Shown here in pieces: positions 34,161 through 44,122 of a stretch of DNA of 64,000 nt. The notes beneath the pieces are model-generated. The model was not told the DNA's origin. It made no database searches and saw nothing but the letters and a program-made list of their open reading frames with translations. The position numbers and the translations under genes were made by a program. Each line of letters opens with the position of its first letter. Within the stretch, counting starts at the first letter, position 1. Source of the DNA: Mesonia phycicola (lineage in GTDB: Bacteria; Bacteroidota; Bacteroidia; Flavobacteriales; Flavobacteriaceae); NCBI RefSeq assembly GCF_900141885.1, contig NZ_FQYY01000003.1, forward strand, positions 124,001-188,000. Direction: 5' to 3'.

Positions 34161-35174
34161 TTAGTCCTTTTCTTTGCTCGTTTGCTCGGCATTTTCTTCT
34201 TCATATTGCGTTTGCTCGGTTCTGGCATCGTAACCCTGTTCTGCTAAAAAGCGAGAAAAAATATCGGTATAACCGTGCGTACAAATTACTTTTTCTGCTC
34301 CTGTTGCTTTAATAGAAGTAAGCAAACCTTGCCAATCACAATGATCAGACAAGACAAAACCCTTATCTATAGCTCGGCGACGGCGCGCACCACGAAACGT
34401 CATCCAGCCACTGGCAGATGCTGTTACATAAGGTACCATTTTTTTAATCCACGGTGATCCGTGTGTGCTTGGTGGTGCAATCACAATATTACCTTTGATG
34501 TCTTCTTTTTTAGTATCTCTTGTAATTTTTTGGGTTGGTGGCAAGTCTGCAATTTCTCTAATCACCTCTGTCATATTCTCAACCGCGCCGTGCGTATAAA
34601 TTTTACCAATAGAAGTGTCTAAATGTTTTAAAAGACGTTGCGCTTTCCCTAAAGAGTATCCAAACAAAATGGAAGTTCTACCATCTTCTTTATTTTGTTG
34701 CCACCACGTATTGATATCATGAAAAACCTGTTGCTGCGGCACCCATTTAAAGGCCGGTAAGCCAAAAGTACACTCGGTAATAAAAGTATGGCATTTCACC
34801 ACCTCATACGGAACGGCCAAGCCATCTTCTTCAGTTTTATAATCGCCAGTGAACACCCAAACCTCTCCTTTATGTTCTACTCTAATTTGTGACGAACCAA
34901 TTATATGACCAGCAGGATGAAGTGAAAATTTGACTCCGTTAATGGTGAAAGTTTCGTTCCACGCTTTACCAGCTACCACAATATCACCTAACCGATGTTT
35001 GATAATTGGCACGTTGGTGTGATGCGTAATGTATTGTTGATGTCCCCACCGAGAATGATCTGCATGACCGTGCGAGATAATGGCTTTTTTAACCGGTTTC
35101 CATGGGTCTAGATACACATCGGCGGCTTCACAATATATTCCATTTTGGTTAAATGCGAGTAATGGTGTTTTCAT
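34161..35174 (-). CDS. Ligase-associated DNA exonuclease, metallo-beta-lactamase/beta-CASP fold
   Basis: 337 residues from the ATG at 35172-35174 (MKTPLLAF); a TTG eight codons earlier is less likely. The metal motif is ISHGHADHSRWG, with FTGDYKTEEDG and GYSLGKAQRL (beta-CASP) after it, and LSDHCDWQGLL and CTHG near the end. It matches the SNM1-like exonuclease of the ligase-associated damage response set. First gene of the cluster on this strand, with the other members downstream. The tail (YEEENAEQTSKEKD) is acidic and likely disordered. Confidence 0.92.
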   Translation of the reverse strand: MKTPLLAFNQNGIYCEAADVYLDPWKPVKKAIISHGHADHSRWGHQQYITHHTNVPIIKHRLGDIVVAGKAWNETFTINGVKFSLHPAGHIIGSSQIRVEHKGEVWVFTGDYKTEEDGLAVPYEVVKCHTFITECTFGLPAFKWVPQQQVFHDINTWWQQNKEDGRTSILFGYSLGKAQRLLKHLDTSIGKIYTHGAVENMTEVIREIADLPPTQKITRDTKKEDIKGNIVIAPPSTHGSPWIKKMVPYVTASASGWMTFRGARRRRAIDKGFVLSDHCDWQGLLTSIKATGAEKVICTHGYTDIFSRFLAEQGYDARTEQTQYEEENAEQTSKEKD

Positions 35175-35324
35175 GTAACTCAAGTTAGTAAAAAGCAATT
35201 TTGAAATTTGGTATTTGCCGAAATCTTAGCGGAAATTTAAGAGGTGTTGGGTTGAATTTAACTAATTGATTTGGTTTGGGGAGTTTACAGAAGTAATTGT
35301 TTTTGTTGAAGTAAGCATGATGAG

Positions 35325-35345
35325 ATGCTGAATCGAGTTCAGCAT
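35325..35345. repeat. Short perfect inverted repeat (element C)
   Basis: ATGCTGAA-TCGAG-TTCAGCAT, within GAGATGCTGAATCGAG. A decayed second copy (GAGATGCTGAATCAAG) lies at about 35453. This unit resembles a common flavobacterial intergenic hairpin. It is one of two repeat families filling the gene-free stretch 35199-35665. Confidence 0.5.
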
Positions 35346-35513
35346 GACGAAGTAGAAGTGAAACTAAAAATGAAGTTGGCTAGAAATATTAATAATTGAT
35401 TGGAGGTGTTGAATTAGAGAAAAACAAGTATTGTACAGAATGAAGCTCGAGGTGAGATGCTGAATCAAGTTAAGTATTACATTGGGGTTGGAAGGTGGTG
35501 ACAACTTTTATTT

Positions 35514-35628
35514 GCGTGAGGGATAGTAGCGGCATCCTTTTTTGCTTTATATAAGTGACTTTTCGGCTTTGATAAAAATGACAAGCAAAAAAGATATAGC
35601 GAATAGCCCGACCCAACGGGACACGCCC
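35514..35628 (+). repeat. Element B, copy 2 (reference)
   Basis: Closing arms GCGTG (35514-35518) and CACGC (35622-35626) pair. The first conserved box is AGGGATAGTAGCGGCATCC. The long central stem pairs CTTTTTTGCTT with AAGCAAAAAAG, the second box is GAATAGCCCGACCC, and a CCC-AAC-GGG miniature hairpin precedes the closing arm. It ends ten bases before the GyrI-like gene promoter. Confidence 0.75.
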
Positions 35629-35637
35629 TTAAAATTG

Positions 35638-35645
35638 TATCTTTG
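35638..35645 (+). promoter_or_regulatory. TAnnTTTG -7 element of the GyrI-like gene
   Basis: TATCTTTG, 20 bases before the ATG at 35666 and just downstream of an element B copy. Confidence 0.55.
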
Positions 35646-35665
35646 ATGGAAAGATTAGAATTGAA

Positions 35666-36148
35666 ATGCAAGTAGAAATAGTAAATATAGAGTCGAAATT
35701 ACTAGCTGGGTTAAAAACTAAAATGAGTTTTAGTAATAATAAAACTGAGGAATTATGGTCTGCATTAATGCCAAAAAAACATTTAGTAAAGGCTAAAAAT
35801 AATGACTTATTTTCTGTAGAAATTTATCGTGACGTAAGCTTTTTTAAAGCTTTTGATCCTACAAAAATATTTGAGAAATGGGCGGCAGTTGAAATTGATT
35901 CTGCTGAAAATATACCAAATGATTTTGAGGCTTTACAAATTTCTAAAGGATTGTATGCAAAATTTAATTATAAAGGAAAAGCTAGTGAAGCAGCTGCTTT
36001 TTACGGAAAAATTTTTGGTGGATGGCTACCAAATTCTGATTTTGTATTAGCTAACCGGCCACATTTTGCGGTGATGGGTGAAAAATACAAAGGAGATAGT
36101 GAAGATTCTGAAGAGGTAATTTATATTCCTATAGAGAAAAAATCTTAA
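35666..36148 (+). CDS. GyrI-like/AraC effector-binding domain protein
   Basis: 160 residues with no helix-turn-helix. The single domain (VEIVNIESKLLAGLKTKMSF at the start, GLYAKFNYKG and FYGKIFGGWLPNSDFVLANR in the second half) fits the GyrI-like small-molecule binding fold. Such stand-alone domains bind drugs or cyclopropanated compounds; the ligand here is unknown. Its last four bases overlap the convergent recO gene end. Confidence 0.8.
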   Translation: MQVEIVNIESKLLAGLKTKMSFSNNKTEELWSALMPKKHLVKAKNNDLFSVEIYRDVSFFKAFDPTKIFEKWAAVEIDSAENIPNDFEALQISKGLYAKFNYKGKASEAAAFYGKIFGGWLPNSDFVLANRPHFAVMGEKYKGDSEDSEEVIYIPIEKKS

Positions 36149-36861
36149 AATAGTTGATGCAGAATATCTAGAGAACGTGGTTTTTTAAAACCGTGCAAAT
36201 GCAACTCAAAATAAAGAACAAGCATTTCTATAAAGTTTTTTCGTTTTACCTGATTGAGTTTTATGGTAGAGGCTGTATTATAATTGACCAACAAAAATTG
36301 CTTTAGCAATTCTGAATTTTCATTTTGGATGCAATATTTATTGGTATCATCTAATTGATATTCACCATCGAGTAGGTTAAAATATGGCAAATCTGGATGG
36401 TATTGGTGCGGATAAAAACCTAAAAATGAGCTAAGCTTTACCATAAATAATAAATGAAAATTGGCATATTTTTCATTTGCATCTAACCATAAAAACGACT
36501 CTTCTAAAAACTGAAAAAGTGATGTATTTTGTTCTTCTTCTTGTATGGCTTGGTGTAATACTTCTGCCAAAAACATAGCTATAGAAGATTTATATATGTT
36601 TGTTGTTAGCGTTTGGTAAGCCGGGTTTACTTTTGCTTCTTTAAAACTTTCTAACGTGCCTTTGTCTTTATGATTGGCTTCTATATCTAATAGGGTTAGC
36701 GGCTGAAACATCGAAGCTCGAAGTTTTCCTTTTTTAGATTTTAAAACTCCACGTACGAGGTAAGATTTGAGTCCGCTACTTTGGGTATATGCTTTTACAA
36801 TTAAATCTGCTTCGCGATAACGAATGGAATGAATGATAATGGCTCTTGTTTTTACCAACAT
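36145..36861 (-). CDS. recO: DNA repair protein RecO
   Basis: 238 residues. The N-terminal OB fold starts VKTRAIIIHSIRYREADLIV; the rest is helical, without the four-cysteine zinc motif seen in some homologs. RecO loads RecA with RecF and RecR at gaps. Its start codon shares a base with the stop codon of the upstream porZ gene (TAATG), so the two are translated in a coupled way. Confidence 0.92.
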   Translation of the reverse strand: MLVKTRAIIIHSIRYREADLIVKAYTQSSGLKSYLVRGVLKSKKGKLRASMFQPLTLLDIEANHKDKGTLESFKEAKVNPAYQTLTTNIYKSSIAMFLAEVLHQAIQEEEQNTSLFQFLEESFLWLDANEKYANFHLLFMVKLSSFLGFYPHQYHPDLPYFNLLDGEYQLDDTNKYCIQNENSELLKQFLLVNYNTASTIKLNQVKRKNFIEMLVLYFELHLHGFKKPRSLDILHQLF

Positions 36862-39158
36862 TAGCGAATAACCATAATTTTTGTGACCTTGGTTTCTATT
36901 TGGTCTGCAGAAGTTATTAATACCAAGTAAACTCCAGAGGCTACTTTATATTTTCCGAAAGCGCGAGTATCCCATTGTATACTACCACCTTGTGAATACT
37001 CTTCATACACCAAATTACCTTCTATGTCTGTGATTTTCACATTAGCACCTTCTATTAACCCATCTATAGTAACCATACCAGAATAGTTAGGTCTTACAGG
37101 ATTAGGATATGCTCTTACATTTTCTAAAGTTTCTTGAGAAGATGTTGCAGAACCTTGAAAAACAACGATCCCTTTATCTGTACCAATATATACTTCTCCA
37201 GAACTATTATCTACTTCTACATCTACTACAGAATTAGACGGAAGAGGAGAGTTTGCTGTAGTGAAATTATAAATAGTTTCTTGACCATTAGATGAGATGT
37301 AAAATACACCACTTTCTGTAGCAATCCATTTATTATTATTACCATCTACTTCAATGTCTGCAATACTAATACCTGCTAATAACTCTTGTGCCACCCCATC
37401 ATCATCTAATATGATAATTTCTTGAGCTTCTGCGGTAGTAGAACTAAACATAGTAGATGGACTATAAAGCACACGTAAACCACGTGCGGTTCCTATCCAT
37501 AATTGATTATTATTATCTAATGCAACTGTGGTAACATAATCTTCTGGTAAGTTACCACTCTCTCCTGCTAATCTTGAAAAAGTACCGGTTGAACTTTGAT
37601 ATCCTACCAAACCGTACTCATAACTTCCGAAGTAAATATTATTAGAATTATCGATAATTAAGTCACTAAATCCTAAATTTTGTGAGTAAAAATCTGGACT
37701 TGGTATGGCTGAAGTGATATCTACCGTAGTAAAACTATTATCATCTGGAGTAAAGCTAAATAATCCGTGTAAAACTCTAGTTACATTACCCCACAACCTA
37801 CCACTGTTGTCAAAATAAATTCCATTTACCCGAGTATCATTAGCTACAGCAGTTCCATTATTTATTAATTCTTCTATAGGAGAATTGTTTTGATTGTAAA
37901 CTTCTATTATTTCGTTATCTTCTATTTGTACTAATCCATCGTAAAAAGAACTAATAAAAACTTGGTCTACATTATCTGGATTGATGGCAATATTCACTAA
38001 GGTTTTAGCTCCAATATCTTCATAAGGTATATTAATCCATTCATCATTATCTAAATGACTTGCTCCATAACTTTCTAAAGGGTATGGGTTATAAAATACA
38101 TCGTAATCACCATAAACCACCCATAACTCATTAGGGATGACTTCCATATTAAAAACATTATTTCTTAAAGGTCCACTTGGACTTAAATACTCATATACTG
38201 CGTTGTTAGAAAGTGTATGTATAAGGCCTTGGTTAGCATCACCTATAAAAATATCATCTCCTACAGATGTAACGGAAGAAAAACTAGGAGTAAACTCTAA
38301 ATTATTTATACCAAACTCATAAGTTTTATTTAGCTGACTATTATAAACTTCTAATTTAGTAACATATAGAATATAAAATGTATCTTCATCTGCATAAATA
38401 TCTCTTACATTCCCATTTAAATTCATTAATAGACTAGCACTATTTTGCTCTATTTCATATAAAATATTAGCATCACTAACACATATAACTTTATCGTTAA
38501 ATACAGTAATACGTGTAACTGTAGTTAAATTTGGAACTTGTAACCACTGTGAAAAATCTATTAGATTAGGGTTGTTTAAAGAAACATACTTTACACCTTC
38601 TCCATTTGTAGCTGCATATATAGTGTTATTTTGTACAGTTACTTGACTTACCTCTAATTGACTCCCTGCACTACCAATAAAATACGTATCACCAAACTCT
38701 AGCTTTTCTATATCATAAACAGAAATACCGTAATTGGTAGAAATTAATATCTTATTATCTACTTCATAAAAATCATTAATTTTTCTATTTTCTGGTGAAA
38801 CAGTTTCTTTCTCTGTAATATCTATAATTTGAAGGTCTTTTTGAGTATCAAAATCATACACATTAATTAAACCTGTTTCGTACCCTATTAAAACAAGGTT
38901 ATAAGTACTAGAATAGTATATTGCAGAAATATCTTCTCCTGAAATCCCATTAATGGTTGATATTTTTTCTATTTCTCCAGAATTATTATTGTAATAAAAA
39001 ATAGAGTTTTGAGCCGCTGCAAAAACTCTATTGTTAGATGAATAGGTATCTATAATATTATAATATGAATACAAACCCTCCCAGCTAGAAGAATAATCTT
39101 GTGCTGAAATTGAAAAAGAGAATAAAAAACCTAATAAAAAAGTGTAAATCAACTTCAT
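36861..39158 (-). CDS. porZ: PorZ-like type IX secretion system propeller protein
   Basis: 765 residues. A signal peptide ends ISAQ (about 19). Two beta-propeller regions built of repeats such as WIGTARGLRVL and YIGTDKGIVVF fill about 25-670. The C-terminal sorting domain begins ENVRAYPNPVRPNYSG and ends KVTKIMVIR, as in secreted type IX cargo and in PorZ. PorZ is a surface-exposed member of the attachment complex of this system. Position just ahead of recO is the usual flavobacterial arrangement. Its presence implies gliding or type IX secretion in the organism. Confidence 0.85.
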   Translation of the reverse strand: MKLIYTFLLGFLFSFSISAQDYSSSWEGLYSYYNIIDTYSSNNRVFAAAQNSIFYYNNNSGEIEKISTINGISGEDISAIYYSSTYNLVLIGYETGLINVYDFDTQKDLQIIDITEKETVSPENRKINDFYEVDNKILISTNYGISVYDIEKLEFGDTYFIGSAGSQLEVSQVTVQNNTIYAATNGEGVKYVSLNNPNLIDFSQWLQVPNLTTVTRITVFNDKVICVSDANILYEIEQNSASLLMNLNGNVRDIYADEDTFYILYVTKLEVYNSQLNKTYEFGINNLEFTPSFSSVTSVGDDIFIGDANQGLIHTLSNNAVYEYLSPSGPLRNNVFNMEVIPNELWVVYGDYDVFYNPYPLESYGASHLDNDEWINIPYEDIGAKTLVNIAINPDNVDQVFISSFYDGLVQIEDNEIIEVYNQNNSPIEELINNGTAVANDTRVNGIYFDNSGRLWGNVTRVLHGLFSFTPDDNSFTTVDITSAIPSPDFYSQNLGFSDLIIDNSNNIYFGSYEYGLVGYQSSTGTFSRLAGESGNLPEDYVTTVALDNNNQLWIGTARGLRVLYSPSTMFSSTTAEAQEIIILDDDGVAQELLAGISIADIEVDGNNNKWIATESGVFYISSNGQETIYNFTTANSPLPSNSVVDVEVDNSSGEVYIGTDKGIVVFQGSATSSQETLENVRAYPNPVRPNYSGMVTIDGLIEGANVKITDIEGNLVYEEYSQGGSIQWDTRAFGKYKVASGVYLVLITSADQIETKVTKIMVIR

Positions 39159-39215
39159 AAAACAATATCTAATGCAATAACCTTACTTTTTACTGAATAT
39201 TGCGTTTATTGGTTA

Positions 39216-39223
39216 CAAATATA
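39216..39223 (-). promoter_or_regulatory. TAnnTTTG -7 element of porZ-recO
   Basis: TATATTTG on the minus strand, 57 bases before the porZ ATG, between the gdhA terminator and the gene. Confidence 0.55.
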
Positions 39224-39240
39224 TCTGAATAAAGCTCATA

Positions 39241-39276
39241 AAAAAAAGGCTGCAGATTTCTCTACAGCCTTTTTTG
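39241..39276 (-). terminator. Terminator of gdhA
   Basis: On the minus strand, AAAAAAGGCTG (39265-39275) pairs with CAGCCTTTTTT (39241-39252), ending in a T-run. It separates gdhA from the porZ promoter. Confidence 0.85.
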
Positions 39277-39296
39277 TTATATAAGGTTAGTTGTAT

Positions 39297-40700
<1,404 letters not shown>

Positions 40701-40818
40701 TTAATTAAGTAGAGCAAATCATTTTTTTTCATATTCTTAGAAATTTTAAGATTTTTTAAAGATTTAAAAATAAGAGTATTATCTGTGTGGTTTTATTTCG
40801 TTCTAACTAATGTTTTTA

Positions 40819-40826
40819 TATATTTG
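40819..40826 (+). promoter_or_regulatory. TAnnTTTG -7 element of the 263-residue outer-membrane-like gene
   Basis: TATATTTG, 20 bases before the ATG at 40847. Confidence 0.6.
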
Positions 40827-40846
40827 CCTGTAAAAGACCTACTTCT

Positions 40847-41638
40847 ATGAAAACCAACTACCTAATATTGGCTTTGATTGCTATTGTTTCTGTTAATAGC
40901 TTTTCATATTCTCAAGGATTCTCACAAGAGATAGGAGTGACATTAGGACCTGTAGCATTTAAATCTGATTATGGTTTAAGAGGAAGCTCTGAGACTAATT
41001 TTGGAAATATTGGGTTTGGTATTGGATTATTACACTATATCAACTTTTCTTATAGAGCAGATTGTAATTGCTACTCTAGAGACACTTATTTTAATGATCA
41101 CTTTAAAGTAAGAACAGAATTAGATTACCACACTACTACTTTAGATCATTTTGGCGAGTTTGCAGATCAAGATACAGAAAACGGACTTAAATTAAGATCT
41201 ATGCACGGTAAAGCAAAAGTTCTTGAAATAGGGCCTTCTCTAGAATGGTACCCTAGAAGTATTACAGATTTTGATAGTAATCGTTATAGTTTTGCCCCTT
41301 ATGCTAGCCTTGGTATACATTTTGTCTCTTTTAGTCCAGAGGCAACTACAGATTTACCAGGAAGTTTAGGTGCTGCTTCTAACACTTATCCAGCATTTTT
41401 AGCTCCAGCAGGAGAAGACCCATATATAGATACTTCTTCTGGAGGTACATATGCGGTAACGTGGAGTGTTGGTACTAGATATAGATTAAATGACCAAAGT
41501 GATTTAATTTTAGATGCAAGATGGCATTTTTATGGGTCAGATTTTGTAGATGGATTAAACCACAATAACCCTCAGAACGAAGCAAATGATTGGATGTTCT
41601 GGTTAAACATTGGTTATGTTTTCTACCTTAACAACTAA
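40847..41638 (+). CDS. Predicted outer-membrane beta-barrel protein, conserved next to gdhA
   Basis: 263 residues. A signal peptide ends FSYSQ (about 22). The rest is alternating beta-strands (EIGVTLGPVAFKSDYGL, GNIGFGIGLLHYINFSYRA, AVTWSVGTRYRLN) ending MFWLNIGYVFYLNN, as in small outer-membrane barrels. A loop with CNCYSRD carries two cysteines. It belongs to a flavobacterial protein family sometimes annotated by its gdhA neighbour; I know no function. Single gene with its own promoter and a strong terminator. Confidence 0.7.
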   Translation: MKTNYLILALIAIVSVNSFSYSQGFSQEIGVTLGPVAFKSDYGLRGSSETNFGNIGFGIGLLHYINFSYRADCNCYSRDTYFNDHFKVRTELDYHTTTLDHFGEFADQDTENGLKLRSMHGKAKVLEIGPSLEWYPRSITDFDSNRYSFAPYASLGIHFVSFSPEATTDLPGSLGAASNTYPAFLAPAGEDPYIDTSSGGTYAVTWSVGTRYRLNDQSDLILDARWHFYGSDFVDGLNHNNPQNEANDWMFWLNIGYVFYLNN

Positions 41639-41660
41639 TTAAAAAGATAATACAACTATA

Positions 41661-41700
41661 AAAAAAGAGCTGTTAGATTAATTTCTAACAGCTCTTTTTT
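41661..41700. terminator. Bidirectional terminator
   Basis: A 17-bp perfect stem, AAAAAAGAGCTGTTAGA (41661-41677) with TCTAACAGCTCTTTTTT (41684-41700), loop TTAATT. It serves the barrel gene on the plus strand and the convergent PLP enzyme gene. Confidence 0.9.
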
Positions 41701-41719
41701 ATTACTTCATATTTAAATT

Positions 41720-42862
41720 TTAAGCCAAAGCTTGTTTTAAATCATTAAGCAAATCTTCTTCGTCTTCTACTCCTACACTTAATCTAATTAAAGAGTCTAC
41801 AACACCTGTTTTTTCTCTTTCTTCTTTTGGTATAGATGCGTGCGTCATACTTGCCGGGTGACCAGCTAAAGATTCTACCCCACCAAGAGATTCTGCCAAT
41901 GTAAATACCTTTAATTTCTCTACAAAACTTACAGCGTCTTCTAAAGAATCATTTTTAGTAGTAAAAGAAACCATTCCTCCAAAATCATTCATTTGCCTTT
42001 TAGCAATTTCATGATTAGGATGACTTTCTAAACCAGGCCAGTATACTTTATCTACTTTTGGGTGGTTATTTAAAAACTCTGCTACTGCTTTACCATTTTC
42101 ACAGTGACGTTGCATTCTAAGGTGTAATGTTTTTATACCTCTTAAAACTAAAAAGCTATCTTGAGGTCCTGCTACAGCTCCACTTGCATTTTGAATAAAG
42201 TATAATTTATCTGCCAGTTCTTTATCTTTTACCACTAGAGCTCCCATTACCACATCACTATGCCCGCCTAAATATTTAGTGGCACTATGCATTACTAAGT
42301 CTGCTCCCAAATCTAAAGGTTGTTGTAAATATGGTGTTGCAAAAGTGTTATCTACACCTAATAAAACATTATGTTTCTTAGCCACTTTTGCTGCAGCTTC
42401 AATATCTATAATGTTCATCATTGGGTTAGTTGGTGTTTCTACCCATATCAATTTTGTATTTTCAGAAATATGTTTTTCAATATCTTCTGCATTTTGCATA
42501 CCAATAAAGTTAAACTTAATACCAAAATCTTTAAAAATACTAGTAAACAATCTATAAGTACCACCATACAAATCGTTAGTAGAAACTACCTCATCACCTG
42601 GTTTTAATAGTTTTAAAACAGCATCTATGGCAGCTAAACCAGAGCCAAAGGCTAATCCGTATTTACCATTTTCTATACTCGCAAAAGAGTTCTCTAAAGC
42701 AGTACGAGTTGGGTTAGCACTTCTAGAGTACTCAAAACCTTTATGACCGCCTGGAGTACTTTGAGAATAAGTAGAAGTTTGGTATATAGGTGGCATTACA
42801 GAACCGTAAGCTGGATCTGTATTTTCTTGTCCGCCGTGAATTGTTTTTGTGTTAAATTTCAT
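41720..42862 (-). CDS. Cystathionine gamma-synthase/lyase family PLP enzyme
   Basis: 380 residues, usual for the Cys/Met metabolism family. The PLP lysine is in HSATKYLGGHSDVVMG (near 195-210), with YSRSANPTR near the start and VESLAGHPASMTHA near the end. These enzymes make or split cystathionine (trans-sulfuration). Sequence alone does not separate gamma-synthase from gamma-lyase here. It has its own promoter (TACATTTG, with TTTG 20 bases further up) and no operon partner. Confidence 0.9.
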   Translation of the reverse strand: MKFNTKTIHGGQENTDPAYGSVMPPIYQTSTYSQSTPGGHKGFEYSRSANPTRTALENSFASIENGKYGLAFGSGLAAIDAVLKLLKPGDEVVSTNDLYGGTYRLFTSIFKDFGIKFNFIGMQNAEDIEKHISENTKLIWVETPTNPMMNIIDIEAAAKVAKKHNVLLGVDNTFATPYLQQPLDLGADLVMHSATKYLGGHSDVVMGALVVKDKELADKLYFIQNASGAVAGPQDSFLVLRGIKTLHLRMQRHCENGKAVAEFLNNHPKVDKVYWPGLESHPNHEIAKRQMNDFGGMVSFTTKNDSLEDAVSFVEKLKVFTLAESLGGVESLAGHPASMTHASIPKEEREKTGVVDSLIRLSVGVEDEEDLLNDLKQALA

Positions 42863-42892
42863 AATTTTCTTTTTCTTTTTTTATCTTTTAAG

Positions 42893-42900
42893 CAAATGTA
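42893..42900 (-). promoter_or_regulatory. TAnnTTTG -7 element of the PLP enzyme gene
   Basis: TACATTTG on the minus strand, with a TTTG -33 box at 42921-42924. Confidence 0.65.
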
Positions 42901-42965
42901 CTATTCCGTTTGTGTTTAAACAAAAACACAGTATCTTTAATTTTAATGATGAATTTATTTAAACT

Positions 42966-43757
42966 ATGAAAAAAATTTTGAGCTTAAGTTTTTTAGTCGT
43001 TTTTCTTTTCAATGCTTGCAAAAGTGACTCAAAAAAAGAAGATACTTCTGTTACAGAAGAGTCTTTAACAGAAGAGAGCTCTGTAGAGTTAACTTCTATT
43101 TCTATAGATTCTAATGCTTTTGAAATTTGTAAAGAAAATGAATGTCCTACTATAGATTTAAATTATTTAGTAGCGAAAGGAAAAAATGCAGATAAAATCA
43201 ACCAACAAAACCAAGCCTATCTTGTAGAAATTTTTAACAGTACTCCAGATTCTTCTTCCTCTAAAAATTTAGAAGAAGCTGCTGAAAGTTTTATAAAAGA
43301 GTATTTTGAATTTAAAAACGAATTTCCTGAATCTCCTGCAAGTTATGAAGCAGAACTTTATCAAGAAGAATTAGTAAAAAATGATAGCTTATTAACTTAC
43401 AAAACTAAATTTTACCTTTTTACAGGTGGAGCGCACGGCTATGGTGCTATTAGGTTTTTAAATTTTAATACAAAAACTGGAGAAAAATTAAGTATCTCAG
43501 ATTTATTTTCTAACGAAGAGGCTTTCACTTCTTATGCAGAGAAACAATTCAGAAAAAAATTCAATATTATTTCACAGAGTATTAACTCTAACGGATTCTT
43601 TTTTGAAGATGATACTTACTCTCTACCAGAAAATATAGCTATTACAGAAAACGAAGTGATTTTAATTTACAATCCTTATGAAGCAGCTAGCTATGCGCAA
43701 GGGCAATTAGAACTAATCTTCAAAAAAGAAGATGTACAAGAATATTTAAATTTTTAA
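42966..43757 (+). CDS. DUF4163/DUF3298 lipoprotein (RsiV-like)
   Basis: 263 residues. The lipobox is LFNAC (Cys18), followed by KSDSKKED, a charged surface-lipoprotein tail. DUF4163 lies at about 45-150 and DUF3298 at about 150-260 (FTGGAHGYGAIRFLNFNTKTG; KKFNIISQSINSNGFFF). The same pair of domains is in the anti-sigma factor RsiV and in PdaC, where it binds lysozyme or acts on peptidoglycan; this protein lacks an extra catalytic domain. The start is shared with the MKKIL signal. The ArsC-like gene follows by 11 bases. Confidence 0.8.
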   Translation: MKKILSLSFLVVFLFNACKSDSKKEDTSVTEESLTEESSVELTSISIDSNAFEICKENECPTIDLNYLVAKGKNADKINQQNQAYLVEIFNSTPDSSSSKNLEEAAESFIKEYFEFKNEFPESPASYEAELYQEELVKNDSLLTYKTKFYLFTGGAHGYGAIRFLNFNTKTGEKLSISDLFSNEEAFTSYAEKQFRKKFNIISQSINSNGFFFEDDTYSLPENIAITENEVILIYNPYEAASYAQGQLELIFKKEDVQEYLNF

Positions 43758-43768
43758 AAACAAAAACA

Positions 43769-44122
43769 TTGAACAAAGTATATTACCTCTCTACTTGTGA
43801 TACTTGCAAGAGAATATTTAAAGAAATAAATCTTCCTGAAAATTTTGAGAAACAAGACATTAAAACTAATCTTATTACAGAAAATCAGTTAGAAGAGATG
43901 CACAGACTCTCTAACAGTTACGAAAGTTTATTTAGCAAAAGAGCAAGATTATATAAAGAGAGAGATTTAAAAAACAAAGAGCTAACCGAGCAAGATTTAA
44001 AAAACTTATTATTAGAACATTATACTTTTCTTAAACGACCTGTATTTATTATAGATCAAGAAATTTTTATAGGAAATAGCAAAAAAACAGTAGAAGCCGT
44101 GAAGCAAAAACTGCATGGATAA
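43769..44122 (+). CDS. ArsC/Spx-family thioredoxin-fold protein, TTG start
   Basis: 117 residues from a TTG start (MNKVYYLSTCDTCKRIF), the only suitable start in frame. CDTCKRI (Cys10, Cys13) lies at the redox position of ArsC-like proteins, and LKRPVFI near residue 90 is the second family motif. It may be an arsenate reductase or a redox/regulatory relative; no arsenic genes are adjacent. It overlaps the EamA gene by eight bases. Confidence 0.78.
   Translation: MNKVYYLSTCDTCKRIFKEINLPENFEKQDIKTNLITENQLEEMHRLSNSYESLFSKRARLYKERDLKNKELTEQDLKNLLLEHYTFLKRPVFIIDQEIFIGNSKKTVEAVKQKLHG

Noticed and set aside
35514-35628. Element B as a tRNA or known riboswitch
   Set aside because: No anticodon-like arm, no CCA-type end, no T-loop; no riboswitch consensus I recognise, and copies lie in varied gene contexts.
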